Assembly: GCF_007002745.1 (NCBI RefSeq)
Contig: NZ_SGNY01000013.1
Coordinates: 80,568 to 144,567 of the forward strand
Length of the DNA stretch: 64,000 bases
Source of the DNA: Martinezella rhizogenes
GTDB taxonomy: Bacteria; Pseudomonadota; Alphaproteobacteria; Rhizobiales; Rhizobiaceae
Direction of reading: 5' to 3'
Shown here piece after piece: positions 16,763 to 24,769 of this stretch. The notes beneath the pieces were generated by a model. It saw only the letters and a list, made by a program, of their open reading frames with translations, did not search any database and was not told where the DNA came from. Within the stretch, counting starts at the first letter, position 1. Every line of letters begins with the position of its first letter. The position numbers and the translations under genes are program-made.

Positions 16763-17197
16763 TCACGCCGTGGCGATCACGGCCGGATTGGCGGCCTTCA
16801 ACGTGGCGGTAAAACCGCTGACGCGGCTACCGAAGACATGCGGCCCGCTGATTGCTTCGAAAGTCGGTGATAGAACCGGGAACCGGATCGTCAGGATCGC
16901 GGCAAAATCCTCGATGGGCCGTTTCGGTGATACGGTTTCGCCAAACTGGTCGGTGCCGACGATGAGGAGGTTCCCGGCCAGCGGACTTGCATAGTCGGCA
17001 ACCTCGGTGAAGCATGGGATCTCGTCCATCAGACCGTTGTCGTCAACGATAATGCAATGGTTCCGGTCGATCCGCACCATGTCGATGAGGTTGCATCCGA
17101 TATGACGGCGAATGTCGGCAAGGCTGTTTGCCGGATCGATCGTCACCATGCGGATGCTGCGGGTTTCGACTTCGACAAGATAGGCATTGAGGGTCAT
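16763..17197 (-). CDS. DUF3846 family protein
   Basis: A 144-residue protein with the DUF3846 pattern: a beta-strand start (MTLNAYLVEVETRSIRMV), LADIRRHIGCNLIDMVRI, IVDDNGLMDEI and the terminal LAGNLLIVGTD. These proteins are common in plasmid and phage accessory regions; no biochemical role is known to me. The ATG at 17197 has AAGGAGC upstream. A 9-bp hairpin lies 43 bp before the start. Confidence 0.8.
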   Translation of the reverse strand: MTLNAYLVEVETRSIRMVTIDPANSLADIRRHIGCNLIDMVRIDRNHCIIVDDNGLMDEIPCFTEVADYASPLAGNLLIVGTDQFGETVSPKRPIEDFAAILTIRFPVLSPTFEAISGPHVFGSRVSGFTATLKAANPAVIATA

Positions 17198-17239
17198 TTT
17201 GAAGCTCCTTCGGTTCGCGAAGCGAAGGGCCTTTGGTCA

Positions 17240-17264
17240 GGAAGCAGGCCCCGCTCCTGCTTCC
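17240..17264 (-). promoter_or_regulatory. Hairpin upstream of the DUF3846 gene
   Basis: Perfect 9-bp arms GGAAGCAGG and CCTGCTTCC with a 7-nt loop. Other short hairpins (for example AGAGGGC-GGC-GCCCTCT and AATCGCC-GGA-GGCGATT) follow up to 17445. I see no gene in 17198-17552. Confidence 0.45.
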
Positions 17265-17552
17265 CGAGTGCGCGCGGAGCGGCGGGTGAGAGGGGGGCAA
17301 GGCGCAGTCGCCGGAGGGGGATCACCCGTCCTGCACAAGCAGGGCGCGGAAGGACGGGGAGACCGGCGCCTGCACCTTGCTGGGGAGAGAGGGCGGCGCC
17401 CTCTTTTCCCGACCAGACCAGGCTGAATCGCCGGAGGCGATTGCCATCTGCGGCGCAGCCGCGCGAGTGGATCGTCACCGGGATCGGCGGAGACCGCCTG
17501 CGGGCTCCGTTCGCGCAGCGAATAGAGCCGTCCGCGAAGCGGCTCGCCCTGA

Positions 17553-18212
17553 ATGCCCTTTCATTCTGTTGATATTCGGATAAGGCGGGAAACAAGAACA
17601 GATTGCGAGGACCGGCAGGCATTGAACAAGATCGTCAAGCTCGATGAAGAGCGAAGCAAACGAACTGACAAGCGGAAACCAGCCGCCACGGCTGAAAGAA
17701 GACCGCCGAAACGGCCGAGGTGGAAACCCAGCCGCATCCGACCCAGCATCATTGTATTGGCGACCATCATCGCTTTGGTGGTGCTTGGTGGATATCTGGT
17801 TGCGACGCAGGACATCACCGCTGATCTCGGACCGCCTATGGCCGCAGAGGCAGGCGATCCGATTTTGGTTCGCTTTGGCATCTGTCCGGATGGACTGCAC
17901 CGCGACTGCGTGGTCGACGGCGACACGTTCTGGCTTGGTGATCAGAAGATCAGGATTGCGGATATCGACACGCCGGAGCTCAGCCCGCCGCGGTGCGAGG
18001 CGGAAAGGATCAAGGGCGAGGCGGCGAAGATACGTTTGCTCGACCTCCTCAATGGCGGGGCATTTTCGCTTGTGGCGGGTGATCGGGACGAGGACCGATA
18101 TGGCCGGAAATAGCGCAGGGTTGTCCGCGACGGACGGTCCATTGGCGAGATCCTCGTTTCTGAAGGCTTAGCGCGGCGCTGGGACGGCGCGCGCCATCCC
18201 TGGTGCGGTTGA
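17553..18212 (+). pseudogene. Membrane-anchored thermonuclease-like (SNase) protein with in-frame amber stop
   Basis: The frame encodes a basic N-terminus, one membrane helix (PSIIVLATIIALVVLGGYLV, about residues 63-82) and an SNase-like domain: CVVDGDTFWL, KIRIADIDTPEL, then DRDEDRYGRK. A TAG at 18111-18113 follows directly; beyond it the same frame continues RRVVRDGRSIGEILVSEGLA, the expected family C-terminus, to a TGA at 18212. The usual sequence there is RYGRKL, so a single TTG-to-TAG change would explain it. The truncated product keeps the candidate catalytic arginines but loses the final strand and helix. Relatives act as extracytoplasmic nucleases. Confidence 0.7.
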
Positions 18213-18296
18213 TCCATCACCGTTATGAATCGGTCGAGCTACACCGATTCAAATCTCTGGTTGGACGCGGTATCGGCAATCGACGATTCTGTCGTC

Positions 18297-18779
18297 ATGA
18301 TTGCGCAGCCCTATCAGCTTTATATCGAACGCAAGGACGCCTCGATGAACATGGCGCGTTACTATGCCATGGATATCTCGGAAACCCTGTTTGGAGAGAC
18401 CCTGCTGACGCGCCGCTGGGGACGCATCGGCGCGCGCGGCCAGTCGAAGGCGCATATCTTCCGGCGTGAAGAGGAGGCGGTGCTGCTGTTTCTCGATCTC
18501 GTTCGCCAGAAGCGGGCACGCGGCTATGGCCCGGCTGGACAGCAGATGGAACGAGGCCCGCGCGGGCGGGCCTCGACAGGCGCCTTATCGGCGCCGGTTC
18601 CAGTTCGTCTCGAAGGCGATCTCGATCTCGACGAAGAACGGGATCTTGATTGCGAGCTTGAGGCCGAGTTTTCCTTTGCGAAAGAAATGGCCGGCGACTT
18701 TGCCGAGTGCGCGGAGCCGGCGACCGGTGGCGGTAAGGAATTGGGCGAGTTGGCGCATGAAGTTTACTCCTTTCGATAA
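18297..18779 (+). CDS. WGR-domain protein
   Basis: From the ATG at 18297 the first 80 or so residues form a WGR domain (QPYQLYIERKDASMNMARYY, then LLTRRWGRIGARGQSKAHIF and a closing helix with RREEEAVLLFLDLVRQKRARGY). WGR domains occur in PARP-type and plasmid-borne proteins and bind nucleic acids. The remaining 80 residues are acidic low-complexity sequence lying antisense to a minus-strand small gene, so the true end of the functional domain may be near residue 85. It is one of few plus-strand genes in this block. Confidence 0.7.
   Translation: MIAQPYQLYIERKDASMNMARYYAMDISETLFGETLLTRRWGRIGARGQSKAHIFRREEEAVLLFLDLVRQKRARGYGPAGQQMERGPRGRASTGALSAPVPVRLEGDLDLDEERDLDCELEAEFSFAKEMAGDFAECAEPATGGGKELGELAHEVYSFR
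18585..18758 (-). CDS. Small basic protein, antisense to the WGR gene 3' end
   Basis: A 57-residue basic protein (MRQLAQFLTATGRRLRAL, then KLGLKLAIKIPFFVEIEIAF). The start has AAAGGAG at good spacing, better than most random frames, and it is preceded by a nested hairpin element like those of the neighbouring minus-strand genes. It lies completely opposite the 3' part of the plus-strand WGR reading frame, so only one of the two 3' ends may be functional. Family unknown. Confidence 0.55.
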   Translation of the reverse strand: MRQLAQFLTATGRRLRALGKVAGHFFRKGKLGLKLAIKIPFFVEIEIAFETNWNRRR

Positions 18780-18854
18780 CGTGTCATTGCGGGGATAGGC
18801 GGCGGCCCGGAAAGGCGTGCTGCACCCGAAAGGGCCGCAGCGTATGCGGAGGAC

Positions 18855-18918
18855 CTGCCGGCGACGGAATTTTGCGGTGCGAGGAGCCAAAGGCTGAGGA
18901 AAATTCTGTTGACGGCAG
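18855..18918 (-). promoter_or_regulatory. Nested hairpin leader upstream of the small basic protein gene
   Basis: Outer stem CTGCCG/CGGCAG (18855-18860, 18913-18918), inner AT-rich stem GAATTTT/AAAATTC (18867-18873, 18900-18906), apical hairpin AGCC-AAA-GGCT (18885-18895). The architecture parallels the leaders at 16443-16508 and 19369-19435 although the sequence differs. The remainder of 18759-19118 shows no gene. Confidence 0.5.
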
Positions 18919-19118
18919 GTTGCGGTACGACGACCGGGCTGCAACATCCCCGATGCCGATGACAGGGGATCGAAAGGAAGGACGCGGCATACTTCCCCGA
19001 TCTCTTCCGGTGAGATGCAGGCTGCGGTGTCGATGTGATCGGTGGCGATGCGGAGCGTCGGGCCCTGGCCGCCGGTCGATCCGGCGGGCTGGGCCAGCAA
19101 CTGCGGCCGAAGCCTCCG

Positions 19119-19289
19119 TCAGAACGGAGGCTCCGAGGAATGGCTGCCGTCCTGTTCGGCAAGCGCGGCGGCCAATTCGGCCTGGGCGAGTTCGAGCTCG
19201 GCCTTGATCTGGCGGCGCTCGGCGGCATCGACTACGGCCCGCATCTCGGCGCGCAACTCTTCAACCTGGATTTCGAGGGCATAGGTCAT
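19119..19289 (-). CDS. Small coiled-coil protein
   Basis: A 56-residue, strongly helical protein (MTYALEIQVEELRAEMRAVV, ERRQIKAELELAQAELAAAL) that would form a coiled coil. The ATG at 19289 has AAGGAG upstream; the longer frame through the leader element is rejected. Small coiled-coil proteins of this type are frequent in rhizobial plasmid leading regions, but I do not know a function. Confidence 0.65.
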   Translation of the reverse strand: MTYALEIQVEELRAEMRAVVDAAERRQIKAELELAQAELAAALAEQDGSHSSEPPF

Positions 19290-19340
19290 CGTCGTCTCCT
19301 TGACGTTTGTGAAAGACGAGGACCAGCGGCGTGAGGGGAT

Positions 19341-19490
19341 GGCGGGGTCAAGGATCGCGGCACGCGACCGGCGGAGCCGGCGTATGGGGGAGCCGATTTT
19401 CTGACCCGGCCCTTCGGGACGGGGCTGAAAATTGGAGGAACCATGCGTCCTTGAAGCCGGCATTTCCGAACGGCACAATGGGACGATCTG
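19341..19490 (-). promoter_or_regulatory. Structured leader element, copy 2
   Basis: Stem CCGATTTTC/GAAAATTGG at 19393-19401 and 19427-19435 is identical to copy 1, but the loop differs and again forms a GC hairpin (CCC-TTC-GGG). The flanking hairpin is CCGGC-GGA-GCCGG (19369-19381) against CCGCC-GGA-GGCGG in copy 1, a compensated change. No gene is seen in 19491-19761. Confidence 0.6.
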
Positions 19491-19761
19491 AGCAGACCCC
19501 ACCTCTCCGTATGGCACCGGCAAGATGCAGGCGGGTTGGATGCCCGCCTGCGTCTCATTGGATTGGGAGGGACCGGACGTGTTCACCGGCATTCTACCAT
19601 CGGGCACGGGGAGATCGCGCGTGGGGGCTGAAAAGCGCCCATTGAACGCATGATTCCTGTGGTTTTCGAGACTTTTTGGGCACATACGGAAGTATCGCCC
19701 CTATCGTTGCCACATCTTCAACATCATACCGGATGGGTCAAACACGAGGAGCAGTTATATT

Positions 19762-20040
19762 ATGACCACGACGAATGAAATTGCGGACAAGATTGCATCC
19801 GAGCAAAACCTGAGCAAGACGCAGGCCAAGGCGATTGTCGAGAGCGTATTCCGGCAGATCACTGAGGCGGCGCTGGCCGGTGCTGAAACATCCATCCCGA
19901 GCTTTGGCAAATTCAAGCTCAAGGAAACCCCGGAGCGCGAAGGCCGCAATCCTGCAACCGGCGCGACGATCAAGATCGCGGCTGCGAAGAAGCTGACCTT
20001 CACGCCGGGCAAAGCCTTGAAAGACTCGCTCAACGCCTGA
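19762..20040 (+). CDS. HU-family DNA-binding protein
   Basis: A 92-residue HU/IHF-like protein: TNEIADKIASEQNLSKTQAK at the N-terminus, SIPSFGKFKLKETPEREGRN with the DNA-binding arm and NPATGATIKI, ending in KKLTFTPGKALKDSL. Full family length. It would bend and compact DNA as a dimer. It is a plus-strand gene with its own upstream region, closed by a terminator at 20063-20106. Confidence 0.93.
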   Translation: MTTTNEIADKIASEQNLSKTQAKAIVESVFRQITEAALAGAETSIPSFGKFKLKETPEREGRNPATGATIKIAAAKKLTFTPGKALKDSLNA

Positions 20041-20062
20041 CCCATCCTCATAGCAATAGCAC

Positions 20063-20106
20063 AGCCGGATCCGGAGCGCTGCCCGGGTCCGGCTTTGTTG
20101 TTTTCG
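20063..20106 (+). terminator. Rho-independent terminator after the HU gene
   Basis: Stem AGCCGGATCC pairing with GGGTCCGGCT (one G-T) followed by TTGTTGTTTT, 23 bp beyond the HU stop. Confidence 0.7.
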
Positions 20107-20150
20107 GGTGAACGACCCCGCCTTGCGGCGGGGCCATCCGGAGATCCCGG

Positions 20151-20465
20151 TCATGCGACCTCGCGGTTCGGACGGGACCAGACGAGGACGTAGTCGCCTT
20201 CCTTCTCAGTCGGCCACAGGGCGGCGTTGATCGGAGCGTTGAAGCTCGGATCGTCGAGCTTGAGGGAGATGTAGGGCTCGCCGTTGGCCGAGACTGAATT
20301 CCAGCCGGCGCCCACTTCGGCAGCGCCCGAGGTGACGCGGAAGTCCGGGGCATCGCGGGAGACGCGCTCGATGGGATTGAGGCGGGCCTTCATTGCGACG
20401 GTCAGGGTGCGAACGTTGCCGCTGATGGTGTTGCCGTTTGAGGTGAATTCGCCGATGACTGCCAT
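20151..20465 (-). CDS. DUF736 family protein
   Basis: A 104-residue protein with the DUF736 pattern: MAVIGEFTSNGNTISGNVRT at the start, PDFRV, GAGW, YISLKLDDPSFNAPINAAL and YVLVWSRPN at the end. DUF736 genes are widespread on alphaproteobacterial plasmids and integrative elements; function unknown. The ATG at 20465 is preceded by AAAGGATC. Length is normal. Confidence 0.9.
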   Translation of the reverse strand: MAVIGEFTSNGNTISGNVRTLTVAMKARLNPIERVSRDAPDFRVTSGAAEVGAGWNSVSANGEPYISLKLDDPSFNAPINAALWPTEKEGDYVLVWSRPNREVA

Positions 20466-20590
20466 TGTCGTGATCCTTTCGGGTTGATCAGGCCGCGACC
20501 ATCGCGTCCTCGATGACTGTCGAATGGATCGGGGACGATCGGACCGCATCCCGAAGGGACCGCAATGCAATGGAGGGCGGCCCAGAGACG

Positions 20591-20640
20591 ACTTTCTTGG
20601 CCCGCGAGGAATGCGGACGAAGTTCGCAGGGGAAGAAAGT
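20591..20640 (-). promoter_or_regulatory. Hairpin leader upstream of the DUF736 gene
   Basis: Stem ACTTTCTT/AAGAAAGT (8 bp) encloses a GC-rich loop with GCGA/TCGC arms, 126 bp before the DUF736 start. I see no convincing gene in 20641-21177; reading frames there lack ribosome binding sites and family likeness. Confidence 0.4.
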
Positions 20641-21177
20641 TGGCGATGCCGTTGCGGGAGAACGATCGAGGCGCAGCCGTTCTTCGATCAGACATGTCAA
20701 ATCAAGGCCGTGTTGGCCGCGCCCATATTCCAGGTCCGAACGGATGACGTCATTGGCCCCACCCAATCGTCGGGGGAATTTGCCGTCTGATAACGGCTGG
20801 CCTCGAAAATGTCTTCCGAGTCTCTTCGTCAATGGTGGCTTGTGTTCCGATCGGCCGCATATTGCCGTTGCTTGACCATCGTCGCCACGAACGGCCTGCT
20901 TATGCAGCGCGCCTGATGTCAGCCGCGGCACGCCGGCTCTATATCGTGCATGGCAGGAAATGTCGGCCGCTGACCCCGAACCGGTCAAGGCGCGCGAACC
21001 TGGTAACGATTTGAGCGCGGCGCCTTTTCTACGGCATCACATCCCGGTCGACTGGTGGGCATGCCAGGTTACCGAGGTGCGCGCCAGGAAACGGATGGTC
21101 ACCATGGACGCGTGGTCAATCACCGTAAGTTCCGCTTTAAGCGGCGTGATCGCTGTGCCCTTCACTGGCACTTCAAT

Positions 21178-22155
21178 TCAGCTACGCGATCGGAAGCGAG
21201 GGCGACGGTCGATCAGGAGAAGGCCATCTGGTCCCGGCGAAGCCTCCCGGTCTCTGCGGGCGGCGTAGAATTGCGCTTTGTCCTCAAGCATCGCAAACAG
21301 TTCATTTATCCGCCGCCTGCGCGCAAATGCGTTTGGGGGTCTTTCGCTGACAAGTGACAGGACTTCCTTGTCGACACCGAGAAAGACACCGTCGTCGATT
21401 TCCCGTCCGACGTAACCGGCGCCGACGTCGGCACCAAGCCCCTCCCCGTCCCCATCGAGGAAGAACGCATAGGCTCTGGCGATCGCCTCATGTTCGTCGA
21501 AACGGACACTGATGCCTTCACCGCCCTTCGGCGGGTCGACAACCTTTCCTTCCGGTCCCGATGCCTTCATCATGAAGAAGCTCGCGCAACGGGTCGTCGG
21601 GGGTCGGCCGTTGATAGAATGGAGTGCCGACACCTGCCCCAGCGCCTTGTTGACCGCTGCAGTGCTTGGCCGTCTTATCCGCCCCTTGCTTTCGAACACA
21701 TGCCGCTCCGTGCGGCGGATACCAATAAAGTCCGGTCGTGACTTCGGCGCCGGCGGCACCGCGCCGGGTTTCGGCGTAACCGGTGTCGTGGCGGCTCCCC
21801 ATGTACAGCTTCTCAGACCCGCCACATGAACGAGATACTCGATGTTCATCCGGTCCTGCGCGCACCAATGTGTGAACGCCTCGCCGAACAGGAACGACAC
21901 GGCCGCCTTCTCGGTCTGCTCCAGATTGCGGAAATAGGTCGTCGTATGGAGATTATGATCAAGATATCCGGTCGCCATGGCAACGAGCATTTCCTCGCGC
22001 CAGCGACCGACCGTGCGGATAGCTGCACGCCGGCTCGGATAGCCGACCGTCATTAGAGACCGGATAAAATCCGCTCGGGTGGCCGTCAGGGTCAGTGTCC
22101 CGTTGAGGCTGCCGAACCGACCAGAAAACCGTGAGAGCGTGAGGATGCCTGTCAT
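21178..22155 (-). CDS. Unknown protein with a PD-(D/E)xK-like motif, third gene of the RES-Xre operon
   Basis: A 325-residue protein starting 4 bp inside the RES gene end (ATGA overlap), so it is translationally coupled to it. Residues 141-157 carry PD...ESK in the order expected for a PD-(D/E)xK nuclease core (PDFIGI, then HVFESKG), with a possible upstream helix Glu at 92 and a downstream KALGQVSAL helix like that following the core in restriction-type nucleases. The C-terminal 100 residues are basic and unassigned. I do not recognise the family. An additional effector, a repair-type nuclease or an unrelated passenger are all possible. Confidence 0.6.
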   Translation of the reverse strand: MTGILTLSRFSGRFGSLNGTLTLTATRADFIRSLMTVGYPSRRAAIRTVGRWREEMLVAMATGYLDHNLHTTTYFRNLEQTEKAAVSFLFGEAFTHWCAQDRMNIEYLVHVAGLRSCTWGAATTPVTPKPGAVPPAPKSRPDFIGIRRTERHVFESKGRIRRPSTAAVNKALGQVSALHSINGRPPTTRCASFFMMKASGPEGKVVDPPKGGEGISVRFDEHEAIARAYAFFLDGDGEGLGADVGAGYVGREIDDGVFLGVDKEVLSLVSERPPNAFARRRRINELFAMLEDKAQFYAARRDREASPGPDGLLLIDRRPRFRSRS

Positions 22156-22775
22156 GGAAAGCAGGCACTCCGGACCGAGACACCGATTTCCTTCAACGCA
22201 GGCACCAGTCCCGGATGACGCAGAAGTTCGATCGCGGGCGTCGTTGCAAGTTTATGCGTTACCGCGCGGTCATAGACCGCGACACAATAGGCGCTTGTCA
22301 GCCGCGATGCATATAACAGCCCGTCCGCGTCAAAGGTCCCATAGACGGCCTCGCTCAGCGCCTGGCCGTCCTTGTGTGTTTTCGCGCGGGCCGCATCGGT
22401 GCTGACGCCAAGCCTGAGAAGACCTGTGGTTCTCAGATCGAGGACCGTCAAGGGATCGACTGCCGATACCTCGGCAACCGCCCAGTCCTCAAACTCCGTT
22501 TCGTCGAGTACGCGGTCAGTGCTCCCTTCGAAGCGGTCGCGCACGATCGTCTCAGCAATGGCGGTTGCCAGGTCGCGTGCGAGATAGACCAGACGAAAGC
22601 GCTTGTGGGGACTGGAAAAGCGGCTATTACCAAAACCCATACCGAGTGGCGTCGCCATATGGCTGCGCGGCAAAACGCGCAGCCAGGCATCGGGCCGAAA
22701 CGCCAGTGCGAGATCGGCAACGGTTGCAGGATCGAGCTTCACTGTCTCAGCCGAAATCCCGCTCGGCGGCGGCAA
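22152..22775 (-). CDS. RES-domain toxin
   Basis: A 207-residue RES-family protein: RFSSPHKRFRLVYLARDLATAIAET (in two parts), a conserved acidic FEDWAVAEV stretch and YASRLTSAYCVAVYDRA. RES toxins of RES-Xre modules degrade NAD+ in characterised members. It overlaps the upstream Xre antitoxin gene by 29 bp and the downstream gene by 4 bp. Starts upstream of the family core are possible at 22775 or a little later. Confidence 0.85.
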   Translation of the reverse strand: MPPPSGISAETVKLDPATVADLALAFRPDAWLRVLPRSHMATPLGMGFGNSRFSSPHKRFRLVYLARDLATAIAETIVRDRFEGSTDRVLDETEFEDWAVAEVSAVDPLTVLDLRTTGLLRLGVSTDAARAKTHKDGQALSEAVYGTFDADGLLYASRLTSAYCVAVYDRAVTHKLATTPAIELLRHPGLVPALKEIGVSVRSACFP

Positions 22776-23463
22776 GAACCTCGTCCAGACGGTCGCTTTT
22801 CATGAGGTCGAGCGGCGTGGCGCCCATCTCTGCTTTTCTCCGGATCAGCCACTGCCATGCGACACGAGGGTTGGCGATGATCCGCGTTACCTGGCCCATG
22901 CCCTCAACCGGGCGTCCATCGACGAACTGGGCCAATGGAAAGACGTGCTTGCGCTCACCCTTGAGCAAGCCAATGACCGCGCCACGCCTCTGCCAGTCGT
23001 GCAGGGTCGACCGCTTCGTGCCGAACGTCTTTTCGATCTCGGCCGGTCCCGCAACGGGACCAGCCCAGTCTTCCAGACGCATTGGCTCTGCGAAGGCTGC
23101 AAGGCGGCGCCTTCCTTCATTGAGATCGATTGGTGCGGGAAGACCGGCACCCTGACTGACCTCGATCGGCTTGCCAACCGCAAGCGGCTTCAGGCGGGCG
23201 CCGGTGTCTGACACAAGGCCAGCGACAGCGACCTCGACGGCTTGCGCCAGCTCAAGTTCGTCGGCAACGATCCGGCGTTGCTGATCGGCGGCGAGCCGCG
23301 CGGTTGCCGCGGTGACGGCGGCGACGACACGCCCCGTCGCGGCAAGCGCTGTCTTGGAAAGACGTGGGTTATGACGGGCAAGGACCTCGACGACATCGGC
23401 AATGGCCGCCGGGTTCAACCCGGACAGGCTGGTTGCAGACGATCTTCTGACGGATGTGACCAT
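22747..23463 (-). CDS. Xre/MbcA/ParS-type antitoxin of the RES-Xre module
   Basis: A 238-residue protein. The C-terminal part carries the antitoxin toxin-binding domain pattern (NPRVAWQWLIRRKAEMGATP then LDLMKSDRLDEVLAAAERDF), and a helix-turn-helix at about residues 140-160 (EIEKTFGTKRSTLHDWQRRG). The N-terminal 100 residues are helical. It lies directly upstream of the RES toxin. Possible operator repeats are at 23504-23521 just upstream of its start. Confidence 0.85.
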   Translation of the reverse strand: MVTSVRRSSATSLSGLNPAAIADVVEVLARHNPRLSKTALAATGRVVAAVTAATARLAADQQRRIVADELELAQAVEVAVAGLVSDTGARLKPLAVGKPIEVSQGAGLPAPIDLNEGRRRLAAFAEPMRLEDWAGPVAGPAEIEKTFGTKRSTLHDWQRRGAVIGLLKGERKHVFPLAQFVDGRPVEGMGQVTRIIANPRVAWQWLIRRKAEMGATPLDLMKSDRLDEVLAAAERDFG

Positions 23464-23503
23464 GTTCGAGCTCCTATCATCGACGTCGAAAGATAGTACA
23501 AAT

Positions 23504-23521
23504 TGTCCGGAATGTCCAGAT
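23504..23521 (-). promoter_or_regulatory. Tandem 9-bp repeat upstream of the antitoxin gene
   Basis: TGTCCGGAA followed directly by TGTCCAGAT, 41 bp before the Xre start; a plausible autoregulatory operator. No other evidence. Confidence 0.3.
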
Positions 23522-23591
23522 TACCGGAAACACTTTATGGCATTTGATCGCCAGGCAAGCAAGGATTCGGAGTCTGGCGGACGAAGCGCAA

Positions 23592-24518
23592 CTATGCAGC
23601 CTCCTTTGTTTGAAATGTGCCCGGCTGGAGACTGTGCAGATAGGCAATCGCGCGCTGTGCGTGGGCTGCCGCCTGAAAGATCGCACGTTTATCACCGCCC
23701 AACACATTCAACCATGAATTGAGGTAACTTGCATGATCCGGTCGGGGCTCCATCTCGGGTGATATTCCGAGGTCTGCGGCTAAAAAAACGCTTCCAAGTT
23801 CGGCAATTAGCTCTTCCCGGCTTCGTTCGGACTTGTCCTTTGCGTAGCGTGAGAGGTCACGTCCAACGCGGTGGGCACTCGCCGTCCAATGGGTCGCTTC
23901 GTGACTCAGGGTTGCATAATAACTCGCTGCGTCCTTGAAGGACTCAAAGGGCGGCATCTGGATGAAGTCCTGGCCCGGCGAGAAGTAAGCCTGAGTGCCA
24001 CCATGCCGGATGATCGCCCCCGTGTTGCGAAAAAAGCGGTCGGCATGCTCGATCCGCGCGACCGGATCGATCTTGGGTACCGGGCGATGGTAATAGTGGT
24101 CCGGCAGACCGTCGATTTGTTCGACGTTAAAAACGCTGTAGGCTTTCAGGAAGGGTATTTCCCGGTCGACCTCGCCACCTTCGCCATCATCTTCCGACTT
24201 GGTGAACCGGCTGGCAAAGACAACGGTCGAGCCGCTTTCACCTTTGCGGACGGCTGCATCCAGCTGCAAGGCCTGTTTGAAAGTCATCCATATCGGCGAG
24301 GAAAATCCTCTAGCCATACCTTCCGACCACAAAAGCAGAACGTTTACACCAGAGTATGATTGTCCGTTATTACGAAGTGGCCGTGTCACCCGGCCGGTCG
24401 CATTGCTGGCGCTCCACGGCTGTATCCAGGGACGCACGCCTTTTTCGAGTTCGGCAATGATCCGGTCCGTGATCCTGGCGTATAGATCGGCTTTGGCGCC
24501 CTGTTCTTTCCTGCTCAT
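23592..24518 (-). CDS. ardC: ArdC-like antirestriction protein
   Basis: A 308-residue protein with the N-terminal ssDNA-binding domain (ITDRIIAELEKGVRPWIQPW, then RNNGQSYSGVNVLLLW) and a C-terminal zincin-like metallopeptidase domain with HEATH (HExxH) and a downstream Glu in EELIAELGSVFLAADLGI. ArdC proteins protect incoming plasmid single strands from host restriction. The ATG at 24518 has GGAGG upstream. Length is normal for the family. It is a hallmark gene of conjugative leading regions. Confidence 0.92.
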   Translation of the reverse strand: MSRKEQGAKADLYARITDRIIAELEKGVRPWIQPWSASNATGRVTRPLRNNGQSYSGVNVLLLWSEGMARGFSSPIWMTFKQALQLDAAVRKGESGSTVVFASRFTKSEDDGEGGEVDREIPFLKAYSVFNVEQIDGLPDHYYHRPVPKIDPVARIEHADRFFRNTGAIIRHGGTQAYFSPGQDFIQMPPFESFKDAASYYATLSHEATHWTASAHRVGRDLSRYAKDKSERSREELIAELGSVFLAADLGISPEMEPRPDHASYLNSWLNVLGGDKRAIFQAAAHAQRAIAYLHSLQPGTFQTKEAA

Positions 24519-24576
24519 TTTTCTAACCTCCATTCAGGAGGCCGCACCTGCTGCGGCCCCGTCGCGGAGGGACGAA

Positions 24577-24667
24577 TGCAGGAGATGTAAGGGGGCAGGC
24601 CGCACCGGAACGGCCGCAACGAAGCGCAGGACGGCGCAGCCGTTGCGGCATGCCGCCGGCTCCTGCA
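24577..24667 (-). promoter_or_regulatory. Nested hairpin leader upstream of ardC
   Basis: Outer perfect 8-bp stem TGCAGGAG/CTCCTGCA (24577-24584, 24660-24667) encloses an inner perfect 8-bp stem GCCGCAAC/GTTGCGGC (24613-24620, 24642-24649). A further 7-bp hairpin GGCCGCA/TGCGGCC lies at 24540-24558, nearer to the start. Confidence 0.5.
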
Positions 24668-24769
24668 GGACCGACAGCCAGGACGGGCCGTAGCGGGCGC
24701 TGGCGATCAGAACTTCATAACGCGGAAAAAACGGCCGGAGGGGGAACGGGTCAGCCCCGGCAAATCCGG

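Noticed and set aside
20488..20988. 166-residue minus-strand frame upstream of the DUF736 gene
   Set aside because: Runs through the hairpin leader, no ribosome site, no recognisable pattern.
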